64,000 nt of DNA from Holothuria scabra (GCA_037179385.1 CM074200.1:33545884-33609883); one strand, 5' to 3'. Positions 34,101 through 45,300 are shown, numbered from the stretch's first letter. Notes: generated by a model not told the origin, from the sequence alone. Numbers and translations: made by a program.

Positions 34101-37100
34101 GATCATTCAGGGATCACCGCCTTGGGAGAATAATTCTTGGTCCTGTAATCCCCCTCCTCGAACCCGCACAACTTTATTAACAACTATTTTTACATATTAA
34201 GGTAATAAAGATTTCTTACAATTCCAAGTAACGTTGTTTTGACGAATGCGCTTCCCAAACATCCACAGAGGGATACAATAATAATGATGACGCCGATTCC
34301 AATGCAGACCCATGCAGCAACAGCCACAAAGGTAGAATTGATGACGTTATTGATTTCTTCTACAGCATCTGGGTTTTTAAGAGGAAGATCTGTGATTGTT
34401 GATGGAGTAAATAGTACTAGAATACCAACCGTCGTGATACCTGCACCGATAAACTGTCAAATGAAAAAACAAAAGTACATCGTTAGGCACAACGAATCTG
34501 CCCGATAAATTGCGAAGATACGGTATTATTTAAATAGAGTCAACGATGATCAAACCAAAGTGACACAGCGTAAAATTCGACACACACACGCGCGCGCACA
34601 CCTAAACACAGGCAGGGACCCTTTTGATACAACCTGAGGACCTCATTGTGTTTTCCTTTGTTCCTGTTTCCTTAATAACCCTAACCTTAACAAAAGACTG
34701 TCTATCGTTCGGACAGGAGAGGACTGTTTATATTCGACTAGAAAATCTAAAGTCCATTGTTCCGGTCCCCTGTTTGAATACAAAGCAAGTACACCCACAC
34801 ACCATTGCATACGCTAAGCATCGCGCACAACGGCAGTTGGTTCCATTTTTAGAGTCTTTGGTATGACCCGACCTGGGAATCGGACCTGGGCCTTCCGTGT
34901 GAGCGGCGGATGCTCTAACGCTAGACCAAGAAAGCGCGACCAACCAACCAATTCAGAAAGTTGATTTTTGTATTGAGGAATATGTGCGTCAGTCAACTGA
35001 CACGATGTTTATTGGTCCATAAACATCGTCACTGTTTAATCAGCCCGAGTAATGGGTAAGGTTAAAATGATTGGTCCACGTCTCTCCGACTACTAATGAC
35101 GCATCAGTGCTACGAAAGTCATGAATTGGGTGAATCCGCTGGGAGAAGGTTTTTAATCCACGCACGGATGAACGTTTTCCATTTGTCACACGGGGTCCTG
35201 ACATTTACACATAGACCTCACGATGAGTCGGTCCCATTTAAAATGTCCCCTTGGTTTCTGTCTTGGCCCAATTACACAATTTAACGATAGAAAAATAACA
35301 ATTCTCATGTATATAAACTATAAATCTAGCACCACCAAACCTTATTCGCATCATACATTGAGTGCGAGGGTGTTCATAATCCTTCCAACAGGCCCTTGGG
35401 GGGGGGGGGGTCGGAGCGTTCGAACGACCCACCCCAACTTGAGGGAGGTCCATTTTTCCAGCCATGTGTTTGAAGGGTCAGCTATGAATTTTTTTTATCT
35501 TGATATATTGAGGACGAATTTTCGTTCACTTCTTTAAAAGTGGTGTACTGTGTGGAATTCCTGGGGAAAAAGGACTTCTGATGTGGTCAAAAGTCTTCTA
35601 AAATGCTCCAGATTGCAGGAGATCTGCAGATTTCAAACTTTTCCCGGGAAGCATGCCCGGACCCCTAGCAACTGCGTGCTTACGACACGCGTCAGCCGCC
35701 TCCGTATTTGGAAAAAGGTCCACATCTTGGAAAAAGACCCACCCCTCCACATGGGCTGGCTACGGGCCTGTCCAATCCACTGTTGTGTTTGCAACCTCGA
35801 TAGCATAAAAATGTGGTGTAAGGTATTATTCTGCCTCCAGCGGTGAAGAGAAAATTTACATATCCCACTTAGACTAATAGTATAGTGATAAGCATAATTG
35901 TATAGTGTTAAGCATAATAATTTCAGCATAGAGAGCTTCTGATTCTTAAAATCTTGTGTCATACAATTCGTAAAGTAAGAATCGCAGTAAAGCTTTAGGA
36001 CTTCCAAGTTGAGGTGTAAATTTAGTAAATGACATCTGTTACATATCTAAATCCTGTAAATTTGCACCGAAAATATTTGTGATATTTTCCAGTGTTACAT
36101 CAAAACCACATTTCTAACCCAAATTTCATAGAATTTATTTAGACCATATCTATGAATTCCTCGCCAGATCTTCCATATTAAAACGTCTCCAGAAATTGGT
36201 AACAAACTTTAAAACTATACTTTTACTTGATATATTCTTTAGAATATTCTTAAATTCTGTAAAATCTTTGTAAAACATCTAGCAATTGGGGGATTATAAA
36301 TTTCTGTTTTAAAAACCGAAAAGAAATTTGTAAAAACTTAATGTACGTGTTTATTTGCATTTGTTCTATTTTTGTCGGGATTTTCTTTTTTAAATGAAAG
36401 AAAAAGAAATTAACGCACTACACTATTTCTGGTCAATTAGACCTATCCCCCTTTCCCGTGTTACCTTATGAGTCAATGCCCTCTCTCCATATTATTTTTG
36501 CAGGCTGACATTGCGCCATTTGAGCTTATAACTCATTGCTTACAAAACAAATACGGTGCGACGACTAAAGGGAAATATATTATTTAGGACGAAAACGACT
36601 TATAGCATTCGCCATTACTGAGGGCCATCAGGCAATGATCTTCTCATTTCTTCTCTTCCTGTTCTAGGATAGCTCCACCAGTTATAGACATGCCGATGTT
36701 TAGGGTGTTGGGTTGCCAACAGCATTCACAAAGGAATTTAGAAAGATGAGACACTGGTGGCTCTCATTTATGGCTGACATTAGTCCGACTCACAGAACTC
36801 ATCTGTACTATTTGAAAGGGCAAGGCCGTATCCTGCGGGTGGTTAGGGGGGGGGGGTGACTCCCCCTGAGATTTCCAAATCGTCCATAAAAGATATGTAA
36901 AGAAAGTAGAAACCTCATAAAAAGTATTTGAACTGCCAGGTTGAGATTTTTCCCAGGCTATGACCCTAAAGAAGAGTTAGTTAGTTAGTCAGTTAGTCAG
37001 TCAGTCAGTCGGTCAGTCGGCCAGTCAGTCAGTTAGTTATGTGGGGTTTAACGACATACCAACACGAATGTGTTATACAGTGTCAACAAGAACGAAAAAG

Positions 37101-37404
37101 TTACATTGTACAGGTAAAACTACTCTAAAAAGGTAAAAAACGTGGGTCAATTTCCATAACAAAAATAGCAAAGGCGGCAGTGCAATATCCTTGAGAAAGC
37201 CAAGAATAAAGGAAGAATCTGAAGCAGAGAGTCGGAAAAATCTTAAAGGTTGAAGATAAAACTTGTTTCGTGGGGGTGGGAAAAAGCTTATCCCTATCTC
37301 TCTTATCTTTACAATTGATTTCTTGTAATATGCAAATGACTTACAAAAAGAAAGACGTTGAGAACAACAAGTATAACACGTGATACACCAACACAGGAAA
37401 CCAT
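22047..37404 (-). CDS. Tetraspanin A, complete eight-exon gene
   Basis: Coding exons join(37404-37345, 34453-34220, 32756-32682, 31417-31328, 28391-28302, 26270-26130, 22841-22764, 22112-22047) give 277 codons, the normal tetraspanin size. All seven introns are phase 0 with GT-AG borders. TM1 spans exons 1-2, the small loop and TM2 are in exon 2 (with LCGCLGS after TM2), TM3 is exon 3, and the large loop lies in exons 4-7 with GCCG, TCC, a single Cys and GC, six cysteines in all. TM4 is in exons 7-8. The loop has four N-glycosylation sequons (NTT, NGT, NKT, NQT). Cysteines at the membrane face (SCVVCCKG) suit palmitoylation. Family role: organising membrane protein assemblies. The start has a strong Kozak context (CACCATGG) and an upstream CTAG acceptor suggests a separate 5' UTR exon. 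The subfamily is not assigned. Confidence 0.92.
22764..22841 (-). CDS. Tetraspanin A exon 7 (last loop Cys, TM4)
   Basis: 26 codons between a TTCACACAG acceptor and a GTGAGT donor. DIGCVDKVFE carries the conserved GC that closes the large loop, followed by the hydrophobic TM4 stretch MLAIILIAVVAIE. Confidence 0.93.
22842..23619. other. Intron of tetraspanin A, left of the LINE
   Basis: A plus-strand open frame (22946-23140, 64 codons) has a protein-like composition but no known domain. It may be part of an old transposon and is not called as a gene. Confidence 0.4.
23203..23300. repeat. Repeat end, CATACGCGTACGAGACGGGG type
   Basis: Starting at CATACGCGTACGAGACGGGG, it resembles the sequence read leftward from 47438 on the minus strand. 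They share CGTACGAGACGGGGT, a later GGGCA block, TGGTC and TCGAGCA. The CGTAC(G/A)AGACGGGG core also occurs at 40559. This is a dispersed repeat family, possibly hAT-like, and the far end was not found. Confidence 0.45.
23620..25862 (+). mobile_element. Jockey/CR1-type LINE relic with AAATC-repeat tail
   Basis: It is a 5'-truncated element in a tetraspanin A intron, antisense to the gene. The RT reads KSSGFDEI, FKSGDAHTLSNYRPI, KNQYGFR, FLDLSKTFDT, GVPQGLILGPLL and LFADDTT (24769-24786), then NWLTANRLTLNIAKT. It has in-frame TGA stops after MKMEN and after INCD near 24115-24150 and frameshifts near 24480 and 25035. The 3' end carries ATCAAATCAAATCAA, a short tandem tail typical of CR1/L2-like LINEs. 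The exact clade is not certain. Confidence 0.8.
23671..25500 (+). pseudogene. LINE reverse transcriptase pseudogene
   Basis: The RT palm blocks listed for the enclosing element are spread over three frames. Within the palm, SKTFDT replaces the usual SKAFDT, and GVPQGL has Leu where Ser is common. The C-terminal part (25228-25500) is poorly conserved. With several stops no working enzyme is possible. Confidence 0.8.
26130..26270 (-). CDS. Tetraspanin A exon 6 (large loop, variable part)
   Basis: 47 codons between a TTCAACAG acceptor and a GTAAGT donor. It encodes a charged helical stretch with two sequons (NKT, NQT) and one Cys (KMCMREF). Tetraspanin B has a 50-codon counterpart with little identity but the same single Cys. 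Confidence 0.9.
26614..26856. mobile_element. 243-bp hAT-like MITE in tetraspanin A intron
   Basis: It is flanked by perfect 8-bp duplications GCTACAAG (26606-26613 and 26857-26864). The termini CAGTGGCG and CGCCACTG are exact inverted copies and extend imperfectly. A GTAGGGGCGCTT motif repeats inside. An 8-bp duplication and CAGTGG ends are typical of hAT. Confidence 0.88.
26865..28301. other. Intron sequence of tetraspanin A
   Basis: AT-rich DNA with an A-run interrupted by a G at about 28013-28034. No exon or recognised repeat. Confidence 0.45.
28302..28391 (-). CDS. Tetraspanin A exon 5 (CCG motif of the large loop)
   Basis: 30 codons, acceptor TTCCCAAG, donor GTGAGT. It starts VGCCGVNGT and ends RYETCCT, holding the diagnostic tetraspanin CCG motif, a second Cys pair and one sequon. 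Confidence 0.94.
28392..28849. other. Intron sequence left of the second LINE
   Basis: No repeat or exon recognised. The minus-strand frame 28461-28679 is not supported by any motif. Confidence 0.4.
28928..29033. mobile_element. 106-bp foldback MITE, copy 1 (inside a LINE)
   Basis: Two ~42-bp arms are inverted copies: GGCCCATTCCACAAAGAGTT ... AAGTTTGATT and its complement ending GGAACGGGCC. A ~22-bp loop separates them. CCTGG flanks both sides (28923-28927 and 29034-29038). It interrupts the LINE reading frame exactly, so the empty site can be read. Two more copies lie at 60506 and 62771. Confidence 0.9.
28980..30512 (+). pseudogene. LINE reverse transcriptase pseudogene with YNDD at the active site
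   Basis: The reading frame runs from GQDGIH (29036) through FLDLSKAFDT (29420) to a stop at 29541, is frameshifted across the palm, and is open again at 29856-30512 for the C-terminal part. The catalytic tetrad reads YNDD (about 29692-29703) instead of the YADD or FADD usual in non-LTR RTs, most likely decay. Confidence 0.75.
31328..31417 (-). CDS. Tetraspanin A exon 4 (start of the large loop)
   Basis: 30 codons, acceptor TTTCAG, donor GTGAGA. It contains one sequon (SNTTS) and WDVLQLS, which matches the W-D-x-L-Q helix usually found just before the CCG motif of tetraspanins. Confidence 0.9.
31418..32450. other. Intron sequence of tetraspanin A
   Basis: No repeat family or exon recognised, apart from short direct repeats at 31176-31262 (GGGAGGTCTAGCTACACCTC twice). 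Confidence 0.45.
32451..32602. mobile_element. 152-bp hAT-like MITE (tentative)
   Basis: Ends CAGTGG and CCACTG are inverted, and flanks GCCTGGGG and GCCTGGAA agree at six of eight bases. The inner ends (GGGAGC, ACCCCA) match only partly. Size and end type resemble the better copy at 26614-26856. Confidence 0.5.
32682..32756 (-). CDS. Tetraspanin A exon 3 (TM3)
   Basis: 25 codons, acceptor CCTTACAG, donor GTAAGT. Almost entirely hydrophobic (ICVILQIIVIQLGVGIIVYL) and ending SPDW. Position and composition fit the third membrane span. Confidence 0.9.
32757..33828. other. Intron with TTCGGAATAA-type repeats
   Basis: Near 32830-32940 and 33370-33580 many copies of ATTCCGAA or TTCGGAATAA, often with AACC or GGAC, form an irregular array of short direct and inverted repeats. 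A G12 run lies at 33033-33044. No coding sequence. Confidence 0.6.
33829..34079. mobile_element. 251-bp piggyBac-like MITE, copy 2
   Basis: Perfect TTAA lies on both sides (33825-33828, 34080-34083). Ends CCCTTTACCGTTGT and ACAACGGTAAAGGG are exact 14-bp inverted copies. The body is close to the copy at 1186-1436, for example GAAACTGCGAGTAGCTACCC in both. GGGTCC TTTT GGACCC forms a hairpin near the left end. Confidence 0.85.
34220..34453 (-). CDS. Tetraspanin A exon 2 (TM1 end, small loop, TM2)
   Basis: 78 codons, acceptor TTTGACAG, donor GTAAGA. The hydrophobic end of TM1 (FIGAGITTVGILVLF) is followed by a small outer loop, then TM2 (WVCIGIGVIIIIVSL), CGCLGS and FVKTTLLGI. The Cys-containing inner loop after TM2 is a family hallmark. 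Confidence 0.93.
34625..34945 (-). mobile_element. tRNA-derived SINE-like element
   Basis: On the minus strand, 34942-34860 looks like a tRNA: TTGGTCTAGCGTTAGAGCA resembles an A box and GGTCCGATTCCCAGG a B box, at tRNA-like spacing. The anticodon stem does not pair properly, so it is not a functional tRNA. The following ~230 bases to about 34625 may be the SINE body. Only one copy is in the window, so family borders are unknown. Confidence 0.55.
34946..36960. other. Intron 1 of tetraspanin A, middle part
   Basis: It contains G13 at 35398-35410 and G11 at 36846-36856. No exon or clear mobile element was recognised. Confidence 0.4.
36976..37165. repeat. GTTA/GTCA microsatellite and end of a dispersed repeat
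   Basis: A (GTTA)/(GTCA) tract at 36976-37039 runs into TGTGGGGTTTAACGACATAC. The same layout, TTAGTTAGTT then ATGGGGTTTATCGACA, begins the element at 52471, and similarity continues for ~100 bases (GTGTCA, AAAACTAC, GTAAAA). Confidence 0.65.
37345..37404 (-). CDS. Tetraspanin A exon 1 (start, TM1 first half)
   Basis: 20 codons from ATG in CACCATGG to a GTAAGT donor: MVSCVGVSRVILVVLNVFLF. A short inner end with one Cys leads into TM1, which has the usual Asn. A TTTTTTCTAG acceptor at 37433 suggests a further non-coding exon upstream. Confidence 0.9.
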
Positions 37405-37432
37405 GGTGACTGTCCCTCTTTCGGCAGTATAC

Positions 37433-39960
37433 CTAGAAAAAAGAATTTCGAAGTCTCGAAATATGAAGCAGCACAAAAAAATTGATAATTACAAACGATG
37501 CAGACGATAGAATCAAATTGAACATCAAAGGATTTATTACTTACATGAAAACGATAGGTTTCTTGATATTAAGGATATTGTAGAATTTGTCAAAAGTTAA
37601 TTAGAATGACAGTAACGACTTTTATTTGTTGTAACAAATATAAAAGATGGTTCTTACACTTTCAATTCTCTGTGAGGCATGCATTTTCCTACGTAATACA
37701 CTCAGACCCATAGCATCAATGGTAGGGCGCATTTCGGGGAAATGCAACCAAAAATGTTTCGGCCCTAGCAGACGAGATTGAAACTGCATGGTAATTAAAG
37801 TGTACGAAAAGTTCAAAATTTCAAGAATATATATTATAGAGCATAAAAATGCAAAACAGTTCAACTAACATCTTCACAGGATATTCCTGCACTTAGATAT
37901 AAAATTTAAAGTTTTCACACTTAAATTAAAATGGTGCAATGCTCAATAATTTGTAATACTCAAATAGTCTTTGTATATCATTGTTTTTCTGAAAGTCATT
38001 GAACCAAGTTGTTCCAATGTGTAACACCACTCTTCCTCTTTGGGTTGATGTAATAAATAAAGTCACCCCTCCCTGTACTACATGCTATGCAAGCAAACAG
38101 GAAGCGTTTAAGGTCTACAAACATTTTTAATCCCGAAAGGAACAATGTTTGTTTTTTTCCTTCTTTTTATTCAAATAATTTATTGTGAAATAGTGACATT
38201 AGAGAAATCATGTAAACAAATATAGCAGGCATCAGTTAAGAACTGGAAAAAACACAAAGATTATCATATTTTGACATTACCAATTATGTATTTTTGAAGT
38301 CATGAAAGGCATCACATCATAGCCTTGATCTCTTTTCTTAATCGGGGTGGCTTTTATTTTGCATTGAACGTTTCTAACCTAATTGCTCTAACTGTAAACT
38401 TAACTTGTATAGAAATTCTTGAATTGAGAGATGCACCTTTCTACATAATGCAGGTAATGTGAGTTGTACAACAAGAAAGTCACACATTTTTGCGCAATGG
38501 ACTATTTTGTTTAAAGTGAATAAATATCATCATTTAATATTTCAACAATTAAAAGGGGCTATGATAATTAGAGACTGATGAATAAAATTAATTCTGCAAC
38601 TTAGTCAAAAAACATATTTTCAAAATGCTAGACTTGATGTTCATTTTAATCTCATAGAAATAAGAAAAAATGTCCTTTGAGCACAACACTCCACCCCTCA
38701 AACCTTAAGCTACAGTATTAAAAACTCACGAAATTTCAAAAGGAGTAGCACTGAAAATTAAACACGGAAATACATTTAGTATAGAACATACAAAGAGAAT
38801 TATACAAGACGTAGTACCTGTATGAGGTAAAAAAAATTAGTCATGGTATTGAAAATCTTATAGCGATGTATTATCTCCTTGAGATTTTCCAAATTATTTG
38901 TCTATTTTATGAACATTTACAAAATTTTGTTGAACGTTCTACAAAACAAAACACGCACAGCCTGCATGAATATATCTAGTTTAGGACAGTTGTATTATTC
39001 ATATGAGATTTGCGTGGATTGAAGGTTGATTGAAAACCAAATTGAAACCTTTCACTATGTGATGTCACAGGTAGGTTTAATTTAACATTGAACGGCAAGG
39101 AAATCTCCGAAAACCATGATCGATTTATACACACCGACAATTACGAATACTCTCACAACCAAATATTATAAAGCAGGGAGGTGTTACCAGCACCACCCCT
39201 GAATAATGATAGGTGACTGATAATGCGTTTTATCAACCAGCTCCGTCCAAAGCGTGAATATGTTAGATATGATCTGTTGTCTCAATGAAAACGCGATAAA
39301 ATGACGGATTCTTGATAATTGCGAGGAATGCTCTTGTCTTAACTTCGATTGTCAACTAATATGATGCAATGTCGATAATGGGAATGTTTTCTACACGATA
39401 CCACTTATGTGGCATTATCGATAGTGTATCGAATCGGTACGCAATTCAAGTCACGTCACATAAGTATGCTGTGACGTCATCGAAAAATCCGTCACATGTT
39501 TTTACTAATTTTTTTTGTGAGATGACAGATAATCTTCAACAACAATAGATCACGTGACTGTCTGTCGTCTTCTGCACAATCTCCATTCCTTACTCTTTAC
39601 TGTAATAAAAGTGTGCTTTTCCAGCCAATTGTTAAAAAGAGGATTAATTGGGATGATTCATAATTCCGGGTTTACTTTTGACTCACTTTTCCTTACACAA
39701 TAAATTGAAACTTTGAATTTTTGTTACAAACCGAAAGACTGTCCATTCCCCATCTCATAAATATTTTGTTTTATGCATCCTGGTACAAAAATAAAATGAC
39801 TGTTTAGATACCTTTCAATGCTTGTTTTAATATTATCTTAATGCATCGTTGTTTGTTGCTCGCTAATATGAGTGCTTTTCTTAAAACAAGTACGATACTC
39901 CTACAGTGTTCTAACCTGGCATCATAATAATGTAGTCATTTCTTTTCATCCCAACAGCAT
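37433..39960. other. Upstream region of tetraspanin A
   Basis: AT-rich, no supported exon. The promoter and 5' UTR exon should lie here or further right; none can be placed. No known repeat was recognised. Confidence 0.4.
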
Positions 39961-40599
39961 AAAAGGGGCAGTGGTGTAGCTACGGTGAGGGTGCTTGGGG
40001 ACTGGAGCCCCCTCTTCCACTGAATCACTCAGCCCCCCCCCCCCCGGCGACCTGGGTCAAAAAATTATATTCATACAGGCCGACGATAATAATCAATCCG
40101 GGCTACCCAGCTTCTATGACATAGATACACTTAACATAGATCCACGCGGTTGCAAGGTATTCTGCAATTATTGTGGCCCACCCTGAATTTCTGAATAAAT
40201 TCAGGTAGATCGTAGATTGTGACAAGCACCATATCTTCGGAATCTCTTGACTTTTTACTCGTCGGGGTTCTGGATGGATAATTTTCTATCAGATTTAAAG
40301 TGGCTGAAATTGGCTACCTTGGTGTGGATTAATATGTGCTCCTAGCATCTGGCCTGTTTCTATCCCCTGTAGGTTTTTTATATTTGAGTCAAATACTGTT
40401 GGAAGGAATTTGCACTTTGCACGGCCGTTGCTGCCAGTCACTGGCCAGTGCAACAACCAAACCCATGTTGGGTCAATGCAGTCTCAAGGGTAGCGCCCTT
40501 ACCACTATTACCTCAAATGACCTCACTTAGCTCTTGGGAGGAGCGGACATACTCAGTGTCGTACAAGACGGGGCAGGGGGGAGACTGCCCCAAATTTCC

Positions 40600-41220
40600 G
40601 CAAAATCTAAATTCGGGCAGGAATTTGGAGAAAATTCGGGCAGGTAAATGTGGCCGAAATCTTAAAAAGATATGAACGAAAAGGACAGAAACTTCATAAA
40701 GTCGCAATAATATTTTCATTAAAAACCAAGTCAAGATTCCAAAAAGTCGCTGCACATCGGGGCAGCGTGAATTATTCGTGACTTTTTACTTCACTGATAA
40801 TCACAACTTAATGCCCGAAATTGCCGAATACCCAAATTCTTTCAAGCATTTTGCCTGAAAATGTTAAAGTATCATAGTAAGGGTATCATAGTTACGAAAA
40901 ATCAAACAGATAAAAAAAAATCGCCAAACATTTGGTAAGCATGTGGCTTAAAAGAAACAATTCATTCTTAAGCCTGTTTTTAAATCTTGTGTAACACAAT
41001 ACCCGAAATGGCCGATTATTTAAAAAGCTTCAAATTTTTGCCGAAAAACAGAAAACGCTACATTTAAAGTAAATTTTTCATGGAAAATAAAAACGATCTG
41101 CGACACATTTGGGTAGAATGTAAAAAAAAGGTTTTCATCATCCCCACTTCATACTACAGTCTTGCAAAAATTGCCCGAAATGGTCAAATATTCGGGCAAA
41201 GGTTAAAACAATGCTGGGAC
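40600..41220. repeat. Internal ~185-bp repeats (CCCGAAATGGCCGAATA type)
   Basis: The block GCCCGAAATTGCCGAATA occurs in variants at about 40813, 41002 and 41172, each followed by CAAATTTT or ATTTTGCC-like sequence. Related CAAATTTCCGC ... AATTCGGGCA is at 40590-40645. Diverged tandem units inside the hAT-like element. Confidence 0.6.
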
Positions 41221-41654
41221 GTTTTCAATTGCCAAATTAATTAATACTAACACGAACAGAAAGGAGGGTGTTCAGGTGCCCAAAAGTTTGCCATCTATCC
41301 TGCTCTAGAGTCAAATACGGGCAATTGCTATGAAAATCGGGTCACTTATTTTTCGATACTTTAATGATGCAGAGTGCGAATGTCTTCCCATACGTCTGCT
41401 TGAAAATTCGTTTTAACACACCTTTTAATGTTACGTTTTTCCAAAAGTAAAATCATTATAGTCGGAAGTTCGAGCATTCACACAATTTTATCGATATATA
41501 TTTTATTTAGCCGAGGGTCGCAAAAGAGTGAAATTCATTAGTATGTTTTTAATTCCGTTTCGTAGTTTTCCCCTGAAAATATGCAGGACCATTTCATCGA
41601 TATGTAGTGATGCATTTTATCTGGTAATTTTCTGATAAAATAGCGACGGCGTAG

Positions 41655-42260
41655 GTCCCCCATAAGCCTGGGGAAATGTCATTTTCGATTGTCTCAGGTG
41701 TCCGATTTTTCTAAATTTTCTGTTCGCTCCGTGCCAACTAGTGGCGGAACTCCGAATAAATAGTCTTCCCCAGCAGAATTTGGTTTCAAGTGAACATTCT
41801 TTGCGACTGGTTGGATCTCCTTTGTAAGCCTGGGAAATGCCATTTTCGACTGTCTGAGTGGTACGAATTTTCAAATTTTCGGGACACTCCGCTCCAACCA
41901 ATGGTGGAGCTCCGCTGTGACTGTCTCAGGGGCAGAATTACATTTTTAATGCCCCAAACTGAAATGTTCCCCCGCGCATGTGGAAAATTTATAAATCAGG
42001 CGTGCACTGGAACAGCTGCTTGCAACATGCAGCAGAATTCCGGATTTGCAATCCTAGCATACACAGTCCAGTGAAGAATTGAACTGAGCTAATCAGTATC
42101 CCCAAAGTGTGTTTGAATCTGAGAAAAAAAACAGTTCTTCCTCACCAGAATTAAAGACAATTAAACCTGGCAAATGCCATTTCCAGCCATCTGGGAGATG
42201 TAAAAATCCAAAATTTTCCTTGTACGCTCCGCGCCAACTGATGGTGGCTTTACGCTTAGA
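41655..42260. repeat. Internal repeat module, three copies
   Basis: At about 41660, 41822 and 42165 a module reads AAGCCTGGGAAATGCCATTT, then GTCTGAG or TCTGGGAG, AAATTTTC, GCTCCGCGCCAAC and TGGTGG. Spacing is irregular (~160 and ~340 bp). The same module appears in other repeats of this window. Confidence 0.65.
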
Positions 42261-42344
42261 TAGTAAACTCTATTCCCCTACAAAAGTGTCTTGCTCCCCC
42301 ATAGACCCCACGAAAAAAATCCTAGCTACGTCACTGAAAAGGAG

Positions 42345-45300
42345 AAATCCGTTGTATTAAGTTCTAATGGTGGAGGCAGGGAGTTGCAAATCCCTGGTGG
42401 AGGGAATTGTAGTCCCTCCCAAGTCGAGGACATTTCTAACTTAGGAAGCAGCAAAGGCGTATGGGTTCCTCTCTACTGGGGAATGACCAAATCTGCTAAA
42501 AAAATAATGACATTTGTCCGAAATTGAGCAAAAGAGAACATACCTTCATACGACAGAAGTAGGATGGTCTAGTTGAGTGGACCTAATTCAACAGATACTA
42601 CCTAAACTTCATTCCCCTCAACTGGGGAGGTATGGGATTTTCTGAAAGAAAATAAGTAATTCTGCAAGAAAGACTAAGCGGATTGTAATAACTGATGGTG
42701 CAGAGTGTTTAGCAGATGGTGAAAAATTGCCACCACCTCAGATAACCCGTTATGATATTTCGCACGCTTTTACGTATGGGCAGTCGTTCTTGAGTTTTCG
42801 TTTGCAATAACGTATTCCGCCGTCGCCGAAAAGATGTCACAAAGTGTTTGACGTGAGGACTTTACCATGCGTGTATAGGGAGTAGACCACCGTATTCGAA
42901 AATTACGTTTGATGTTGCCCTTTGGTTTATAGTAGCGAGTCGAGAGGACTTTGAAAAAAAATACTATTTGCATTGTTCTTTTATAGAGTCGTTATGAAGC
43001 ACTTCTAAATTTGTTATCTAGACTGAATTTATTTATATTTCGATAATCTATACTTACTAGATATAAACCAATAAATCCCATTACAACGTAACTTCTCTGT
43101 GCTCCGTGTTTTACCAGCACTCGTGAGCGAGTGCAATGTTTTCTTTGAAAACAATGTCTACCTTCAAAGTTTCACTGTCGTCTACAGGACAGCCTTGAAA
43201 ATATGATCATATTTGGGGAACTCCCCTTCGTAATCCGATTGAATTGTGTGTGTCTGATATCAAAAGCCATTGTTGTATCAACATGAATCCATGAGGAACC
43301 AAACTGAAAACCCCTTTTTCCAAAAACAAAGTATTATGGAAGGTGTTTGGTTCCATTCAAGAACAATGGACACATACATATGCGTCGATGGGTGGTGGTG
43401 GGGGAGGGGTGAGGCGACATTTCCCCCATCATTTTGAGTAGAGGAAACACTAACACAGAAGTCCTCCATTTTTTGTGGTTTAGCTAAAATTTATCGGTTA
43501 GGCAGTACCTAACCAGAAAACCCAAAGGCTTAGTAGTTCCATGCCGAAGGAAAATTTGGGAAATTTTGCTTTGCGACCTTTGGTGACCCCAGATGGCAAT
43601 TCTTGGGAATTTCTACTTTTTGATGGCTGATGAAACCAGGTGTGACGTCACAAACAAAAGCATTTGGGTGTAAATTCTGAAGCCTACTGCATCCTCATAA
43701 TAAGTGCAAAGGATGTTAACTGCTACAAAAAAATCAGTACAAGCCTGCTGGCGGTATACTATCTGACTACGAGTATACTTTGCAAATCACCAAAATTGAA
43801 GTCGTATTGAGAAACTTATTATCAGTAGCGTCTCAAACATGTCCGCATTATAAATCAGCGTGAATGGATAGGTTAATTGTTGATGTGCATTTAGCCATCA
43901 AAAGGGCAACAATCAAGAATGTAAAGATGAGAATTCTATTGCCTGCCCTACATTTCGGAAACTATGTTTAATGAAAACTTAATCCTTTAAAGTGAATGAC
44001 CACGCAGCAGGTTCACCTTGTGATTGGCAAACGCGTTTTAAGGAAACTTATAATCTGTTCGCATGCAACTTTTTTACAGAAAAGTAGATGATTTGTTATG
44101 CAAAATTTCCACATCCCCTATCAATTACCTCATTTTAAATGTTATGACCATTAGTAGGGAAATGAAATTGCAAGGACTTCAATTTGCTCTATAGTCTGGA
44201 CACCTCTGGAAAATTCCAGGTACATCTCCATCCTCTGTTTTCATGGTTTTGATTTGGTGCCATTGGAATGAATGGTTTATGTTTTCTAATGGTTTTCTAC
44301 AACTATACACTGACTGGCACGGGTGACCGTAAAGCGGCACTGATACGTGTCACTTCATGTCACCTTTGATTTCCAATTTTTTCCGGCGCCGTAGTTAAAG
44401 GTGTTTTTGACAGAGGAACAGAACTCTCTTTCAACCATATTCATGAATCCCAAACTATCAGAACTGTTTCAAATCCTCAAGTTCGCCGTAAACTATCAAA
44501 TGTTAATGTGATTCTCGCCCTTCGTACAGTACACTTAGTGCTTAAATTCAGATCGACCGTAGTCCGCAAAAGTAATTCTGTAACCTACTGACCGACACTT
44601 TAAAACCATGTTTTGAAACCTTTCATGTTCCATAGCAACTTCCAAATATTGGCACATTTTAGTACCATTTTGAATCTGAGCCCCTTTCTCTTAGACATTT
44701 GACAAGGATACGAAAAAATTTTGGACCAGATGCCCCTCCCCAGTTTTCAAATCAAATCAACGCCAATGCACGTATTTAGCCGACCTGTTATCGCAGAAAA
44801 TTAATATTGTACAGTATGGGAGGTATAGGCAACTACCATTCCCTAAGTTCCTTAATACGGCCGTGATGTGGGGTGTGATGAGAGGAATACAAAACATACT
44901 ATGTATCTACTAGCTAGGCTTCATACAGAGATTTAGTAGGGAAGCTACCCCGATACTTTTTAACCCCATCAAAACAGTCCCCGAATTCACGGTTATTACA
45001 ATATGAACATTTTCAAAAAGTTACGAAAAAGCATGTTTAATTATTGATTCATTTATAGTTTTTCAAATTGACTTATATTCTTCGAGAATATTAATGGTGG
45101 CATGCACAATGAGTAATAACCCCCCCCCCCCCCCTCATCGTGACGTAACCGTTTGGTACCCTATGGCACCAATACCTGACGTCACACGGAAGACTGACGT
45201 CATCCAATTTACTGAATTTAGTGAGACTCTTCACTTGTTGTCGACGAGGTTAAAGTTTGGATAGATCTCTTTGTACCGTGTGATTCAAATTCTTGGTAAC

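Larger units (their letters stand above)
39969..42336. mobile_element. 2,368-bp non-autonomous hAT-like element
   Basis: The left end CAGTGGTGTAGCTACG and the right end on the other strand CAGTGACGTAGCTAGG match at 13 of 16 bases. Flanks AAAAGGGG (39961-39968) and AAAAGGAG (42337-42344) are an 8-bp duplication with one mismatch. There is no transposase; the inside is built of two groups of internal repeats and a C13 run at 40033. It shares its GGGAAATGCCATTTTC module with the elements at 15842, 18684 and 46327. Confidence 0.78.

Noticed and set aside
34860..34942. tRNA gene on the minus strand
   Set aside because: A and B box-like words are present but the anticodon arm does not pair with a proper seven-base loop; a SINE head fits better.
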